From the NCBI GenBank assembly GCA_035527715.1, contig DATKZY010000208.1, positions 1 to 29,882 of the forward strand: a stretch of DNA of 29,882 bases, given 5' to 3'. Made by a program: the position numbers and the translations under genes. Positions 1 to 10,034 of the stretch are shown here, one piece after another; positions within the stretch are counted from its first letter, which is position 1; each line of letters starts with the position of its first letter. Source of the DNA: DSUN01 sp035527715. Lineage in GTDB: Bacteria > Planctomycetota > PUPC01 > DSUN01. The notes under the pieces were generated by a model. That model was not told the origin of the DNA. It searched no databases and saw only the letters and a list, made by a program, of their open reading frames with translations.

Positions 1-3000
1 CCACTGCTTGGTGTCGCTGCCCGGCGCGAAGGCGTCGAGGTAGACCCAGGCCTCGACGGTGAGCTGCGGGGGGTCGAGTTCGGGCGAGTGGGGCACGGGG
101 ATGTAGCCGCTGTGCCCGTCGCACGCCATGGCCAGGCCCACCTTGCCCGGCACGGGGTGCGTGCCGCCCCCGGGGCCGTCCACCCAGCTCTGCCACGCGC
201 GCCTTCCGTCGGCCGGCGGCCTGGGGCGAAGGGGCGGCGCCTCGTCGTCAATCAGCACCTCCTCCCTGCCGCCTGCGACGAGAGCTGTCCGGTCCCACAC
301 GGCGCGCCCGCCGACGTGGCTGAAGGCCACGCCCGCGATGGAGCGGGGCAGGAACGGCGTCCAGGCGAGCGGCAGCCGCAGCTCGTGCCATTGGCCGGGC
401 CTGGGGAGGGGGCCCATCGGGCGTCCCCGCAGCGCGCCCTTGCCCCACACGGCGCGGAACCGCCAGTCGCGCCCGTCGTGGAGGCTCATGGCCAGCGTGG
501 TCGGCGGGCCGGCCGGGTCGAGCCAGACCCACTGCGAGAGGTACGGCCTGTCGAGGGGGGGCGACAGGTGGGCCACGACCGGCTCGTCGAGCGCCAGGAG
601 CGTGTGCGACCTGACGTCGTAGTGGGCGGGCGGCGGGGGCTGCGTGTGGGCCCTGGCGCCGCTGTGCCGGGGCTCGGCCACCCAGTCCCATTCGCCGCGG
701 GTCGTGCCCCTGGGCGTCTCGTCCTCGATGAAGACCGTCTCCTTGCCCCCGGCCACCACGGCGGTGCGGTCCCACACGACGCGGCTGGAGCCCTGCTGGC
801 AGAAGTTGATGCCGCACAGCGGCTTGTCGTGCAGGTTGACGAGGAACATGGGGATGCGGAGCTCGCGCCACTGCCCCTCGGGCAGCTCGGCCATCGGCCC
901 CATCTCGCACGGCGGGACGATCCAGTTGGCGACCGGCTTGCCCCAGTAGGCGCGGTAGCCCCAGGCGTCGAGGCCCCCCGTGCCGCCGTTGAACTCCAGC
1001 AGCACGGAGCGCAGGTCCTTGCCGGGGCCGAGGTGCACCCACTGCGAGAGGTAGGCGCCCAACTGCCAGGCGACCCGCTGCCGCACGGGCTCGGACACGC
1101 CGAGTTGCGCCGCGCGCTCGAGGAGGCGTTCGCCCCGCATGCCGGGCTTGCCGCGCAGCGCCTCGACCGCGGTCTCGAGGAGCAACTGCTCCGCCGAGGG
1201 GCCTCGCGGGTGCCGCTCGATGAAGCCCCAGTAGCGCTCGAGCAACTCGTCCGGGGAGGCCGAGCGCATCTCCGCGTCCTGCTTGAACAGCTCCAGCGAC
1301 ACGGGGAGGTCGGGCAGCTCCTCGATGACGGTCGCGATGCCATCGCCTTGCGCCCGGGTGCGGGCATCCAGGTAGAGGGTGTCCTGGGGGGAGGCCGCGA
1401 GCTTGTCCTCGGGCCGCTCCCTGCCCCAGACGAAGAGGGGAGCGGAGCCCCCCCCGGAGGCCGCGCGGTCGTCCCAGGCCACGGCCCACAGGCCGATGCG
1501 GCGCCAGTCCTCCTCGGGCCGCAGAACGCCTTTCCAGGGGAGCGTGAGCTCGCAGGTATAGCACCGGTCGGCGGGGTCGTGCTGGAGGATGGCCCGCAGG
1601 CCCCGGGGAATGGGCGTGTCGCCGAGAGCGTGGAGCCGCAGCTTGCCGGCCCGGTCCAGGCCCAGCGCCCAGCGGTAGGCGCCCAGGTTCGTCTTCAGGC
1701 CGAGCTCGAGCCAGTCGCCGAACGCGGCCTCGGTGCCGCTCGCGCCGCCGGTCCAGGGCGTGGCCTCGAGGTCGCGGTAGCGGACGGCCACGTGCAGGTT
1801 CTCCTCGTCGTGGGCGACGTACAGGCTCCCGCGAGCGTCGCCCGCGTCGCTCAGCCGCACGACGTCCGTGCCCCCCGCGGCGAGCAGCGAGCCGCCGGGC
1901 GGCAGCGGCCGGGGGAGGCGATAGGCCACCTGCACCGGGCGGGCCCTCCGCTCCGTCGGCGACGCCGCTACGAAGCAGTGGAGCCCGGCGGGGTCGGTCG
2001 CCAGCACGGCGTCAGGCGTCCAGACGAACTGGTTGTTCCGCGCCTCGACCTCCGGGAGCAGTTGGGCGTCCAGGTGCGCGCCGTCCGCGCGGCGGAAGCT
2101 GTCCACTCGCACCACCGGGGCGCGCGCCGGCTGCGGCGTGGTGACCACGAAGATGCGGTCGGCCCCCTCGTGGTAGTGCAGCGGGTCGCCCACCGAGCCG
2201 AAGGCGGGCACCGGCGGGAGGCGACAGGCGGTCTCCTTGCCCGTTCGCAGGTCGAGCACGGTGAGCGTGCCCGCGCCGCTGGGGACCTCGTAGAGCCGGT
2301 CGCCGCGCCGCTCGCCCCAGGCCTTCCTGCGGACCAGGGCGCCGCCGCGCCGCACGAGCCAGTGCTTGTCGGGCTCCGCGTCGTAGCCCTTGTCCCAGTA
2401 GAGGTCAATCCACTGCTCGTCCACGGCCAGGCGCTGGATGCGCTTGGGGTCGAGGTGCTTCAGGTCCACCGGAAGGCTCCGCAGCGAGCCGTCGGCCAGG
2501 GAGTACTCGTGGAGCACCTTATCCTGGGTGATGAGGGCCACAGGCGGCACAGGCGCCCCCGCCTGTGAGACGGCGAGTTGGAGCGGCCAGGCCTGGCCCT
2601 CGCGCGGGAACGGCCGGGCGCCGAGGATCCACCCGTCGGACGCCCGCACGAGGAGCTCCGCCGCGCCCTCGCGCCAGCCGGAGAACCGGCTGGCGAACAG
2701 GTGGACCTGTCGCCCGTCCCACGCCAGGCGGTCCAGGGTGAAGTGCCCGCGGCCGAAGAGGTCGGCGAACGCGCGGCACCATACGACCTCGCCCGTGGCC
2801 AGGCGCACCATGGCGGCGTCCCGGCCCTGCTTCGGCCTGGCGAGGAGCAGATGCTCGCCGCAGAGCCGCCACTCGCGGATGTCGAAGGGCACCTCCGCCT
2901 GCCAGCGAAGGTCGCCCGCCAGGCCATCCAGGGCGACGACGCGGCGCGAGTAGAACAACAGCAGCAGCCCCTCCGCCCAGCCGGTGTCGCGGACTCCGCC

Positions 3001-5802
3001 CGGCACGGCCCGCCGCCAGTGCACGGCGCGCGTGGCGTCCCTGCTGACGCACTCGAGCACGCCCTGAGAGAGCAGATACACCCTGTCGGCCAGCTTAGAG
3101 CCGTCCGGCGGCACCCACAGGCTCGGGTCGGGCCGCCGCAGCGACCAGGCCCGCCGAAGGGGCACGTCCAGGGGTGTGCCCGGGGCCGCGTGTCGGGCGT
3201 CCTGCGCCGGCGCGAGGCGATCGGTGAGGGCGACCAGCTCGTCGCCGCGGACCACGAAGTCGCGCACGGGCTCCCTCGACCGCCATTCGCTCCGCTCGAG
3301 GGTGCGGCCCGTATCGGGGGCAATGCGGCACAGGGAGTCTCCCGACCGCAGCCACACCTCTCCGCCCGTCAGGATGGCCCTGCCCTCCATTCCCTCGGGG
3401 AAGCGGCGGTCCCACAGCAGGCGGCCGGTGGCCCCCTGCACGGCGACCAGGCGCTCCTCGTCCCGCAACAGCAGGGCGCCGCCGGCCACGCCGACCACCT
3501 GGTGCGAAGGCACGAACGGCACGTCCCACAGCACGGCCCCGGTGGCAGGGTCGAGGGCGAAGACGCCCGTGTAGTCGCGCGGGGCGAAGACCACCGCCTC
3601 GGCTTCGAGCCCGGGTTCCGGGTCTGGAGTTCCGGGCTTCGGGTTCGCGCAGCAGATCGGCGTGGCTCCCTGCCGCCGCACGGCGTCGCCGAGGTTCGGC
3701 CCCACCCGCATGCGCGGGTAGGCGCGCACCCACTCGACCAGGCCGTCGCGTGCGTCGCAGCGCGCCACGAAGCCCAGGTTTGTCGTGCAGTACACCGCCC
3801 CCCGATGCACCAGCGGCGCGTTGCCGAAGTGCGCCAGGTCCACCTGCTCCGCCGCCAGGCGCGGCGCGCCCCCCCCGCGCGGCAGCCCCACCGAGCACGA
3901 GGTGAGGAACCGCTGCCACAGCAGCGCCCCATCCGCGGCGTCCAGGCACACCAGCCACACGGGCGCCACCGGCGTCGGCGTGCCGCGCACGGCGAGCACG
4001 TAGACCCGGCCGTCTGCCACCGCGGGGTCGGTGATGGGCGAGAGGCTCTCCCACCAGGGCTTCGCCTGCGTGGACCAGGCGATGGCGCCCGTGTCGGCCT
4101 CGAAGGCGGCCAGCCCCGTCATCAGCCCCCGCGCCGCGTCCGCCCCCCAGCGCGTGACGACGAGTCCGTCGGCCACCGTGGGCGCGAACGGCCCGGGAAT
4201 GGTCACCCACCGCCGCGGCGGCCCCGCCCCGTCGCCCGACGAGCCGTCGGGCACACGCCACCACAGCGGCGCGGACAGCTTGGCGCCGTAGCAGGCGAGC
4301 AGGCTCGGCCCCGCGACAAACAGCTTCTCCCCGGCAACCACCATCTGGCCCGCGGGCTCGGGCACCACCTCTGCCACCTCGGGCCGGCCACGGTAGGCGC
4401 CGCCGAGCGCCCAGGGCTGCGCCGGCGGCCTGACGACTGCGTGCCTGCGGGGCGCCAAGGCAGAGGAGGGCGGAGGAGCGGCCTTCCCGGCGTCCGCCTC
4501 CGGGGCGTGGTGCCGAAGCACCAGCGCCAGGCCCGCCTTGGCCTTGGCCCGCAGCGACGCGTCCGCCGCGTGGGCAAGGACGTCGCGGAACCCTCGCCAG
4601 GCGAGCCCTGCATCGCCGCGACGCAGCGCCTGCTCGGCAGACGCCAGGAGCGCGCCCTGCGTCGCCGCCGCCCAGGGGCACCGGCGCCAGAGGCCGAAGA
4701 GCGCCTCGGCATTGGGGATTGCCGCTCGCGGGTTGCGGGCGGAAACCGGGAATCGCCGCAGGGCCTCCCGCTGCTGGAGCTCGCGAAGGGGCGCCAGGGT
4801 GGCCGGCGGCAGGGCGAGAAGCTCCCTGTCCATCAGCGCCCACAGCGACGCCTGCGTGCCCCTGCCCATCGGCGCCAGGCCGTCGGTCCGCGCCGCCTCG
4901 GGCAGCAGGCCATGGACGACGGTGGCGTCGAGTGCCGCGCGCGTGGCTTCCCAGCGCGTCTCGAGGGCCCAGCGCCTGGGGAACTCCGGCTCCTCGCTCA
5001 CCCGCTCCCGGGTCAGCTCGCGGAGGAGCGAGGCGACCCGTCCGTCCACCCGTTCGGCAGCCAACTCGTCGAGGCGCCGCACGGCCTCATCGCGCCGGCC
5101 CGCGGCGAGCAACAGCTCGGCCTCCTGGGTGCGCCACCAGGCCGTGCGGCCCACGATGCCCTCGAGGCGCTCGAGGGCCTGCGCGGCCTCCCAGAAGCGG
5201 CTGTTCTCCAGCGCCAGGCCCAGTGCGGTCCGCCAGGCAAGCTCGACGGACGGATGGCTGTCGAGGAGGTGGCCCGCGCGGTGCAGGGCCAGCAGGCGGC
5301 CGACCGCATAGTGCGCCCAGTCCTCGGCGCCCTCGATCTCGCCGCGCGCGTCGCCGACCGCCGTGAGGATCTTGTGCAACGCGGCCACCGCGGGTTCCAG
5401 TGCGCCGGGGAACTCCTCCGCGATGCGCCGCAAGTAGTGGTTCGCCCGTCCCCGGCAGCCGGCCGCCGCGAGCCGGTCCGCGATCTCGCCGTAGGCGGCC
5501 CTGCGCCGCTCGGCGTCGCCGGGGTAACGCTTCACCAGCTCCTCGAGCAGGTGGATGAGGCGAAGCGAGAGGAGCTGGTCGCGCACCCGCTTGTCCTTCG
5601 TCGCCTGCTGGAGCTCGTCGGTCCAGCGCTTCTTGTTCGCCTCAACCGTTGCCTGCCAGCTCTCCTTCCACTCGATCCGGGGCTCCGCCGGCTCGAGCCC
5701 CACCTGGTCCAGCGGGCGCAACGCCTCCGCCGCCCGCGACCGCACCGCGGCCAGACCGAGCGCGAGACTGAGGACCAGGCGAATGTCCAGAACGCGCCTC
5801 AC
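1..5802 (-). CDS. Giant secreted multidomain protein: helical N-terminus, PQQ-like beta-propeller, CBM9-like, duplicated module, LamG-like (3' end missing)
   Basis: One reading frame is open from a GTG at 5802 to base 1 (1934 codons, no stop), so the gene leaves the window. The GTG overlaps the TGA of the upstream gene (GTGA), which suggests translational coupling. Residues 1-25 look like a signal peptide. About 25-440 is helical and TPR-like. About 450-1250 carries PQQ/BamB-type blades, for example FEADTGAIAWS near 564 and CLDAADGALLWQ near 617. About 1290-1490 resembles a CBM9/DOMON sandwich (SLYVAHDEENLHVAVRYRD near 1325). Two homologous modules follow (about 1584-1697 and 1754-1854), both with YLSQWV at the start and VWDRTA..VAGG..E at the end. 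The visible tail (LTVEAWVYLD) starts a LamG/concanavalin-like domain. It probably binds glycans outside the cytoplasm as the last visible gene of the operon. Any catalytic role is unknown. Confidence 0.85.
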   Translation of the reverse strand, partial: MRRVLDIRLVLSLALGLAAVRSRAAEALRPLDQVGLEPAEPRIEWKESWQATVEANKKRWTDELQQATKDKRVRDQLLSLRLIHLLEELVKRYPGDAERRRAAYGEIADRLAAAGCRGRANHYLRRIAEEFPGALEPAVAALHKILTAVGDARGEIEGAEDWAHYAVGRLLALHRAGHLLDSHPSVELAWRTALGLALENSRFWEAAQALERLEGIVGRTAWWRTQEAELLLAAGRRDEAVRRLDELAAERVDGRVASLLRELTRERVSEEPEFPRRWALETRWEATRAALDATVVHGLLPEAARTDGLAPMGRGTQASLWALMDRELLALPPATLAPLRELQQREALRRFPVSARNPRAAIPNAEALFGLWRRCPWAAATQGALLASAEQALRRGDAGLAWRGFRDVLAHAADASLRAKAKAGLALVLRHHAPEADAGKAAPPPSSALAPRRHAVVRPPAQPWALGGAYRGRPEVAEVVPEPAGQMVVAGEKLFVAGPSLLACYGAKLSAPLWWRVPDGSSGDGAGPPRRWVTIPGPFAPTVADGLVVTRWGADAARGLMTGLAAFEADTGAIAWSTQAKPWWESLSPITDPAVADGRVYVLAVRGTPTPVAPVWLVCLDAADGALLWQRFLTSCSVGLPRGGGAPRLAAEQVDLAHFGNAPLVHRGAVYCTTNLGFVARCDARDGLVEWVRAYPRMRVGPNLGDAVRRQGATPICCANPKPGTPDPEPGLEAEAVVFAPRDYTGVFALDPATGAVLWDVPFVPSHQVVGVAGGALLLRDEERLVAVQGATGRLLWDRRFPEGMEGRAILTGGEVWLRSGDSLCRIAPDTGRTLERSEWRSREPVRDFVVRGDELVALTDRLAPAQDARHAAPGTPLDVPLRRAWSLRRPDPSLWVPPDGSKLADRVYLLSQGVLECVSRDATRAVHWRRAVPGGVRDTGWAEGLLLLFYSRRVVALDGLAGDLRWQAEVPFDIREWRLCGEHLLLARPKQGRDAAMVRLATGEVVWCRAFADLFGRGHFTLDRLAWDGRQVHLFASRFSGWREGAAELLVRASDGWILGARPFPREGQAWPLQLAVSQAGAPVPPVALITQDKVLHEYSLADGSLRSLPVDLKHLDPKRIQRLAVDEQWIDLYWDKGYDAEPDKHWLVRRGGALVRRKAWGERRGDRLYEVPSGAGTLTVLDLRTGKETACRLPPVPAFGSVGDPLHYHEGADRIFVVTTPQPARAPVVRVDSFRRADGAHLDAQLLPEVEARNNQFVWTPDAVLATDPAGLHCFVAASPTERRARPVQVAYRLPRPLPPGGSLLAAGGTDVVRLSDAGDARGSLYVAHDEENLHVAVRYRDLEATPWTGGASGTEAAFGDWLELGLKTNLGAYRWALGLDRAGKLRLHALGDTPIPRGLRAILQHDPADRCYTCELTLPWKGVLRPEEDWRRIGLWAVAWDDRAASGGGSAPLFVWGRERPEDKLAASPQDTLYLDARTRAQGDGIATVIEELPDLPVSLELFKQDAEMRSASPDELLERYWGFIERHPRGPSAEQLLLETAVEALRGKPGMRGERLLERAAQLGVSEPVRQRVAWQLGAYLSQWVHLGPGKDLRSVLLEFNGGTGGLDAWGYRAYWGKPVANWIVPPCEMGPMAELPEGQWRELRIPMFLVNLHDKPLCGINFCQQGSSRVVWDRTAVVAGGKETVFIEDETPRGTTRGEWDWVAEPRHSGARAHTQPPPPAHYDVRSHTLLALDEPVVAHLSPPLDRPYLSQWVWLDPAGPPTTLAMSLHDGRDWRFRAVWGKGALRGRPMGPLPRPGQWHELRLPLAWTPFLPRSIAGVAFSHVGGRAVWDRTALVAGGREEVLIDDEAPPLRPRPPADGRRAWQSWVDGPGGGTHPVPGKVGLAMACDGHSGYIPVPHSPELDPPQLTVEAWVYLDAFAPGSDTKQW

Positions 5803-8327
5803 GGGGCATCCCCGGGCAGCAGGGACTTCTTCGGCACCAACAACTCCGCCGGGCGACGGGCCAGGTAGGGCGGAACGTTGTACAGCTCGACCACGCACCG
5901 CAGGCTCGACAGCGACAGGCTCCACACGGCGCCGCGATGCTCGGGGGGCACGGCCACCGACACCTGGTCGCCGGCCCGCACCTCCTTGTCCTCGAGAAGC
6001 ACCTTTCCCCCGGGGGCGCGAAGCACGAGATGGGTCTTCGCCTGCCCGATGCTGGGGAACCCGAGCACGAAGTGCTCAACACTTCTGGGCACGTAGAAGT
6101 AGAGGGGCTGGTTGAGCCGCGGGAGCCAGAGGCGGAACTCCTTGCGGCGCGGCTGGCCGGGCTCGTCGGCGCGTCCCGCCCACACCGAGAGGGGGCGCGG
6201 AGCGAAGCCCAGCTCCGCCGTCTTCCAGTAGCCCGTCCCTGGGTCGAGGCCGTAGGCGCCATCGGTGGGGAGCGTTGCTTCCATTGCCGCGGCTTTGCCC
6301 TTCTCCGCCTTGATGTCGCCCTCCGCTACGGGCAGCTCGTCGCCATCCCGCCGCAACACCCAGTGCCCGTCCACCGTGTGCCCCGCGTCGAATGGGGTGA
6401 AGGCGAGGCTCAGGCGCTCGTCCTTCCTGCCCAGGAAGTGGTGCGTGCCCGATTCCACGCACAGCGGCGAGCGGGACACCTCGCCCCACGCCTTCACGGC
6501 CTCGGGGCGATGCGCCGCAAGGGGAACCAGCTTCTCGCTCCACGGCTGCCGCTCGATCTCGACGGCTGCCAGGCCCTCGAAGCACTTCAGGTCGGCGGCG
6601 AAGCACTGAGCCATCTCCTCCGCCGACGGGATGTCGGTTCGCTCCGTCTTCCACGCCTCGACTTGCTTGGGATCCACGTCTTTGATCTTCAGCAGGGCGG
6701 CGAAGCGGTGCTTGAACCACTCGCTGGAGAGGAGGGGATAGGCGTGGATCAGCCCGGTGTCCATGAGCCGCCGGCTGAAGACGATCAGCTCCCTCGCCGA
6801 TTGCTTCGCCTCGTCGGGCTGGCCGTCCCGCGCCGCGCGGTCGTAGTCGAGGCTGAGCCGCAGCCAGTGGAGATACATCGCCACGCGGTCGAGCCGCGCC
6901 CGCACCGCCGCATCCTTCTCCAGGCGATATGCTTCCTGGAGGTCGAGGAGTGCGAGCTTGAGGCCGCGGGCGGCGAAGCGCTCGCCACTCGCCCAGCGCT
7001 CGTAGAGGCGCCGCATCGGCCCCGCCGCCCCGCCGAAGGCCCGCGTGCAGAAGTCGCTCACGAGCGCCTTCGCGTCACGCTCGGGGTCCCACATCAGCTT
7101 CGAGGCCACCCAGTAGCCCAACCCGTTCGGCCCCCAGTTGCACGACGACTCGGCGTCGTAGGTCGAAAGCCCCAGGTCGCGGTAGTGGCGAATCGAGTCG
7201 GCCAGCTCGTAGACCCGGCTCCCCTTGGCCTTGCCCGGCATATCCCAGTCCCACGGGTAGACGCTGAAGTAGTCGTAGACGCCGAGCCTCGCGCCCAGCT
7301 TGCGGAAGGCCGTGACCTGCTCGTCGAAGGAGAGCTTGGTGTAGCGGAAGCCGGTCGTGACCTGCACGTAGACGCCTGGGGCGAACGGCTCGCGCGGCGG
7401 CTCGCAGTGAAAGGCGTAGGCGTAGAGGCCCACCCACTTGTCGGGGAACTCCTTCCTCACGGCCTTGGCCACATTGCTCGCCAGGAGGAACGCGCGGTCG
7501 CTCACGGAGCCGAGGGCGGCGCAGCGCTCGCACTCGCAGTAGCCGCGCCCGTCGTTGGGGTCCACCGACACCATGTTCCGCTGCGGCTCGCGGCGGAAGC
7601 GGGCGAGGACGCCCTCGATGACCCGCTTCTCGGCCTCGGGGTTGCTCGTGCACAGTTGCATCGGCTTGCGTTCGCCCTTGACAAGGCCGAACCACTCGGG
7701 GTGCTTCTCGAACTCGCGGGCGGGCACGTAGCGCTCCCAGGCGTGGCCGCAATCGGTCTGGAATGCCCCGAGCTGGCGGTTGTGCTTCATCCAGGCCGTG
7801 TAGTCGTCGGCCAGCTTCTTCGTCCGCGGCCCCCAGCCGTACCATACCCGCCGATACCCGAACGCCGGCGTCTGGCGGAGGTTCACCGACACGCTCAAGC
7901 TCGGCAGCTTCGGAGCCACAGTCCACACGGGGTCGGGGAAATACCATCGGCAGCCGATGTGCTCGAGGAACGCATAGGCCGCATGCTGAAGGCCCAGATC
8001 CGTATTGGCCAGGAGCGACAGCCGGCCCGGCTCGCTCCGCACGACGAAGCCCTCAGGCCCCAGCGACGCCGCTCCGGCGCCGAGCACGATGGCCTTCTCC
8101 GAGCCGGGCGTGGCGCCGATGGGGACAGTGGCCCCCGTGACCTCGCGGAGCCAGTGCTGAAGCTCCTGGGCCAGCGCCTCTCGCGCGGCGTTTGTCTCCC
8201 CCTCGATCAGGATATGGCACCGCGGCCCGCCGTTCTCAGCGATGGAGAAGAGCGTTGGCTGGCGCGCGGTCGGGGCGCAGCCCGAAAGAGCCACGGCTCC
8301 AGAGAGGAGGGCGAGAAACCGTTTCAC
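5799..8327 (-). CDS. DUF4838 domain lipoprotein (glycosidase-like)
   Basis: 842 aa with a GTG start. GAGGT lies about 9 bases upstream, in the 18-bp gap after the preceding gene. The N-terminus MKRFLALLSGAVALSGC has a lipobox with Cys17, so it should be a membrane-anchored lipoprotein. Residues about 30-150 resemble the alpha-glucuronidase-type N-terminal domain (GLQHAAYAFLEHIGCRWYFPD). The DUF4838 core follows, with HPEWFGLVKG, a Cys cluster YCECERC near 265 and YDYFSVYPWDWDMPG near 350. The C-terminal third is beta-rich and probably a carbohydrate-binding sandwich. DUF4838 proteins are uncharacterised or weakly characterised TIM-barrel hydrolase relatives found in polysaccharide loci, so the substrate cannot be named. 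Its end overlaps the giant propeller gene by 4 bp, placing both in one transcript. Confidence 0.88.
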   Translation of the reverse strand: MKRFLALLSGAVALSGCAPTARQPTLFSIAENGGPRCHILIEGETNAAREALAQELQHWLREVTGATVPIGATPGSEKAIVLGAGAASLGPEGFVVRSEPGRLSLLANTDLGLQHAAYAFLEHIGCRWYFPDPVWTVAPKLPSLSVSVNLRQTPAFGYRRVWYGWGPRTKKLADDYTAWMKHNRQLGAFQTDCGHAWERYVPAREFEKHPEWFGLVKGERKPMQLCTSNPEAEKRVIEGVLARFRREPQRNMVSVDPNDGRGYCECERCAALGSVSDRAFLLASNVAKAVRKEFPDKWVGLYAYAFHCEPPREPFAPGVYVQVTTGFRYTKLSFDEQVTAFRKLGARLGVYDYFSVYPWDWDMPGKAKGSRVYELADSIRHYRDLGLSTYDAESSCNWGPNGLGYWVASKLMWDPERDAKALVSDFCTRAFGGAAGPMRRLYERWASGERFAARGLKLALLDLQEAYRLEKDAAVRARLDRVAMYLHWLRLSLDYDRAARDGQPDEAKQSARELIVFSRRLMDTGLIHAYPLLSSEWFKHRFAALLKIKDVDPKQVEAWKTERTDIPSAEEMAQCFAADLKCFEGLAAVEIERQPWSEKLVPLAAHRPEAVKAWGEVSRSPLCVESGTHHFLGRKDERLSLAFTPFDAGHTVDGHWVLRRDGDELPVAEGDIKAEKGKAAAMEATLPTDGAYGLDPGTGYWKTAELGFAPRPLSVWAGRADEPGQPRRKEFRLWLPRLNQPLYFYVPRSVEHFVLGFPSIGQAKTHLVLRAPGGKVLLEDKEVRAGDQVSVAVPPEHRGAVWSLSLSSLRCVVELYNVPPYLARRPAELLVPKKSLLPGDAP

Positions 8328-8345
8328 CTGCAGTTACCTCGAAGC

Positions 8346-10031
8346 CTACTTGAGCGCGTTCTGGAGCGCAATGATCTGGTCGGCCACGGCGCGGCGGAGG
8401 GCGTCGAAGCCGCCCAGGGCCGCCGCCTTCTCGGGGTCGAGCAGGTCGAAGCCGTCGGCGGGGAACTTCGCTCCGCCGCTCGTGTAGGCCGACCAGTCGT
8501 CCTGGATGCCGGCGGCAAGCTTTGCCAGAAGCTCCTCGGCCTGCCTTCGCTCGGCCTCGGCCTTCCCCGCCTTCTTCGCCCCGGCCACGAGGGCCTCGAG
8601 CTTGCACACGTACTTCAGGTCGTCTATCCCCTCGCGCGAGCGCTCGTAGTCGAGGGTGGGATACACGATGTCGTCGTGGGTGCGGACGACGGAGCCGCGC
8701 TCGTTCCGAAGGTTGTAGTACCACTCGACCTTGCCCCGCACGCCGTGCCTGGCCATCTTCCAGAAGAAGAAGCCGAAGGGGAAGCGGCCGGTGCCGGCGT
8801 TGACGAACCAGGGGATCGCCCCGGTCTTCTGCTGAAGCTCCTCGAGAAACGCCTTGTTGATCAGGGTGCGGCCCTTGTTGTGGTGGTCAATGCCGTCCCA
8901 GCCGTTGTTGAACGTGGCGACGTTCAGGTAGGGAGCCATCGCCATGACTTCCATGTAGCCGTTCATGTCGCTGGTCGTGGCCATCTCGGGCAGCTCCTCC
9001 CACGCGAAGCGGGCGAGGTTCTCGGCGATCTTGATCCCCTCGATCCCCTTGTTCGTCAACTCGTCGCCGATGCTGAAGAGGACGGGGATGCCGCCCTTCT
9101 GGGCCTCGGCGTGGAGGAGCTTCATCGTCTTGATGTACTTCTGCTGCCAGCGCCGGTTCGTCTCGTTGCCGTAGCCGGCCAGCTCGCTGAGCTGGAGGTT
9201 CATCGGCGTGGCGAAGTAGAGCGGGGCGGGGTAGCCGGCCTTCTTGTAGGCCGCGATGAACTCGCCAAACTCCTTCGTGTCGGCGTCGTGGACGGGCAGG
9301 CGGAAATTGTAGAGGGGCGCCACGCAGGTCATCCCGTGCCGCCGCATGTCCGCCAGGTGCACCGACAGCTCCTTGGGATCCTTCGGGCTGGAGTAGTTGT
9401 AGCCCAGGGCAAACGGCGGGTCCTCGAGCGCGATGGGCAGCACCTCGAGCACGACGGCGATGGAGCCCACGGCTCCCTCCTTCGCCGTCACCTTCACCTC
9501 GCCCTTGTAGGTGCCGGGCTTCGCGTCTCGCGGCACGTGGATGGTGCACCAGAAGTACTCGGTGCTCTGCGCCGCCATGTTCCACTTGCGGCCCAGCTCC
9601 ATCAGGATGTCGCGGCCCTCGCCCAGGAAGTGCTCGACGGAGGTCACGACGACGTTCTCGACTGGGATGCTGGCGCCGCCCTCGCCCTTCAGGTCGCTGG
9701 CATTGATGAAGACCTGCTCGAGCGTCTGCTTGGGCCGCAGGAGGAAGCTGAACGGCTCGTACTCACCGGGGCAGGCGAAGAGCCGGGCCTCGCGGACCGC
9801 CCCCTCCGCCGCGCGCTGCACCGTGACCGAGCCCGGCGCCTTGTAGCTCACGGTCTTGCCGTCCGAGGTCCTGATCGTGACCTCCTGCGGGCCCGCATAC
9901 GTCACGGGCCGCGCCGCCAGCGGCTTCTGCTCCGCCTTGGGGTTCTCGTTGTAGTCGGTCACGAACAGGTCCAGCTCGGCTCCCGCTGCCGACCCCGCCA
10001 CGAGCATGAGGCACAGAAGCAATCGGTTCAT
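8346..10031 (-). CDS. Secreted DUF4091 domain protein (GH123-like barrel)
   Basis: 561 aa. MNRLLLCLMLVAGSAAGA is a clean signal peptide. The ATG is preceded by GAGGAGTGAGCG, in which the upstream gene's stop TGA is embedded, so the two genes are only 3 bp apart. Residues about 80-190 contain the N-terminal sandwich typical of this family (ARLFACPGEYEPFSFLLRP). The rest is a TIM-barrel-like DUF4091 region: LGYNYSSPKDPKELSVHLADM, then FSIGDELTNKGIEGI, and at the end FGFFFWKMARHGVRGKVEWYY, a hallmark of the family. DUF4091 is related to GH123 beta-N-acetylgalactosaminidases, but activity in this branch is not established. A second, larger relative lies at 26293-29175. Confidence 0.87.
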   Translation of the reverse strand: MNRLLLCLMLVAGSAAGAELDLFVTDYNENPKAEQKPLAARPVTYAGPQEVTIRTSDGKTVSYKAPGSVTVQRAAEGAVREARLFACPGEYEPFSFLLRPKQTLEQVFINASDLKGEGGASIPVENVVVTSVEHFLGEGRDILMELGRKWNMAAQSTEYFWCTIHVPRDAKPGTYKGEVKVTAKEGAVGSIAVVLEVLPIALEDPPFALGYNYSSPKDPKELSVHLADMRRHGMTCVAPLYNFRLPVHDADTKEFGEFIAAYKKAGYPAPLYFATPMNLQLSELAGYGNETNRRWQQKYIKTMKLLHAEAQKGGIPVLFSIGDELTNKGIEGIKIAENLARFAWEELPEMATTSDMNGYMEVMAMAPYLNVATFNNGWDGIDHHNKGRTLINKAFLEELQQKTGAIPWFVNAGTGRFPFGFFFWKMARHGVRGKVEWYYNLRNERGSVVRTHDDIVYPTLDYERSREGIDDLKYVCKLEALVAGAKKAGKAEAERRQAEELLAKLAAGIQDDWSAYTSGGAKFPADGFDLLDPEKAAALGGFDALRRAVADQIIALQNALK

Positions 10032-10034
10032 CGC

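Noticed and set aside
88..5868. Two long plus-strand open frames (826 and 1096 codons)
   Set aside because: Both are antisense to the giant propeller gene, whose frame shows clear domains, a signal peptide and coupling to its neighbour. The plus-strand translations show no domain pattern.
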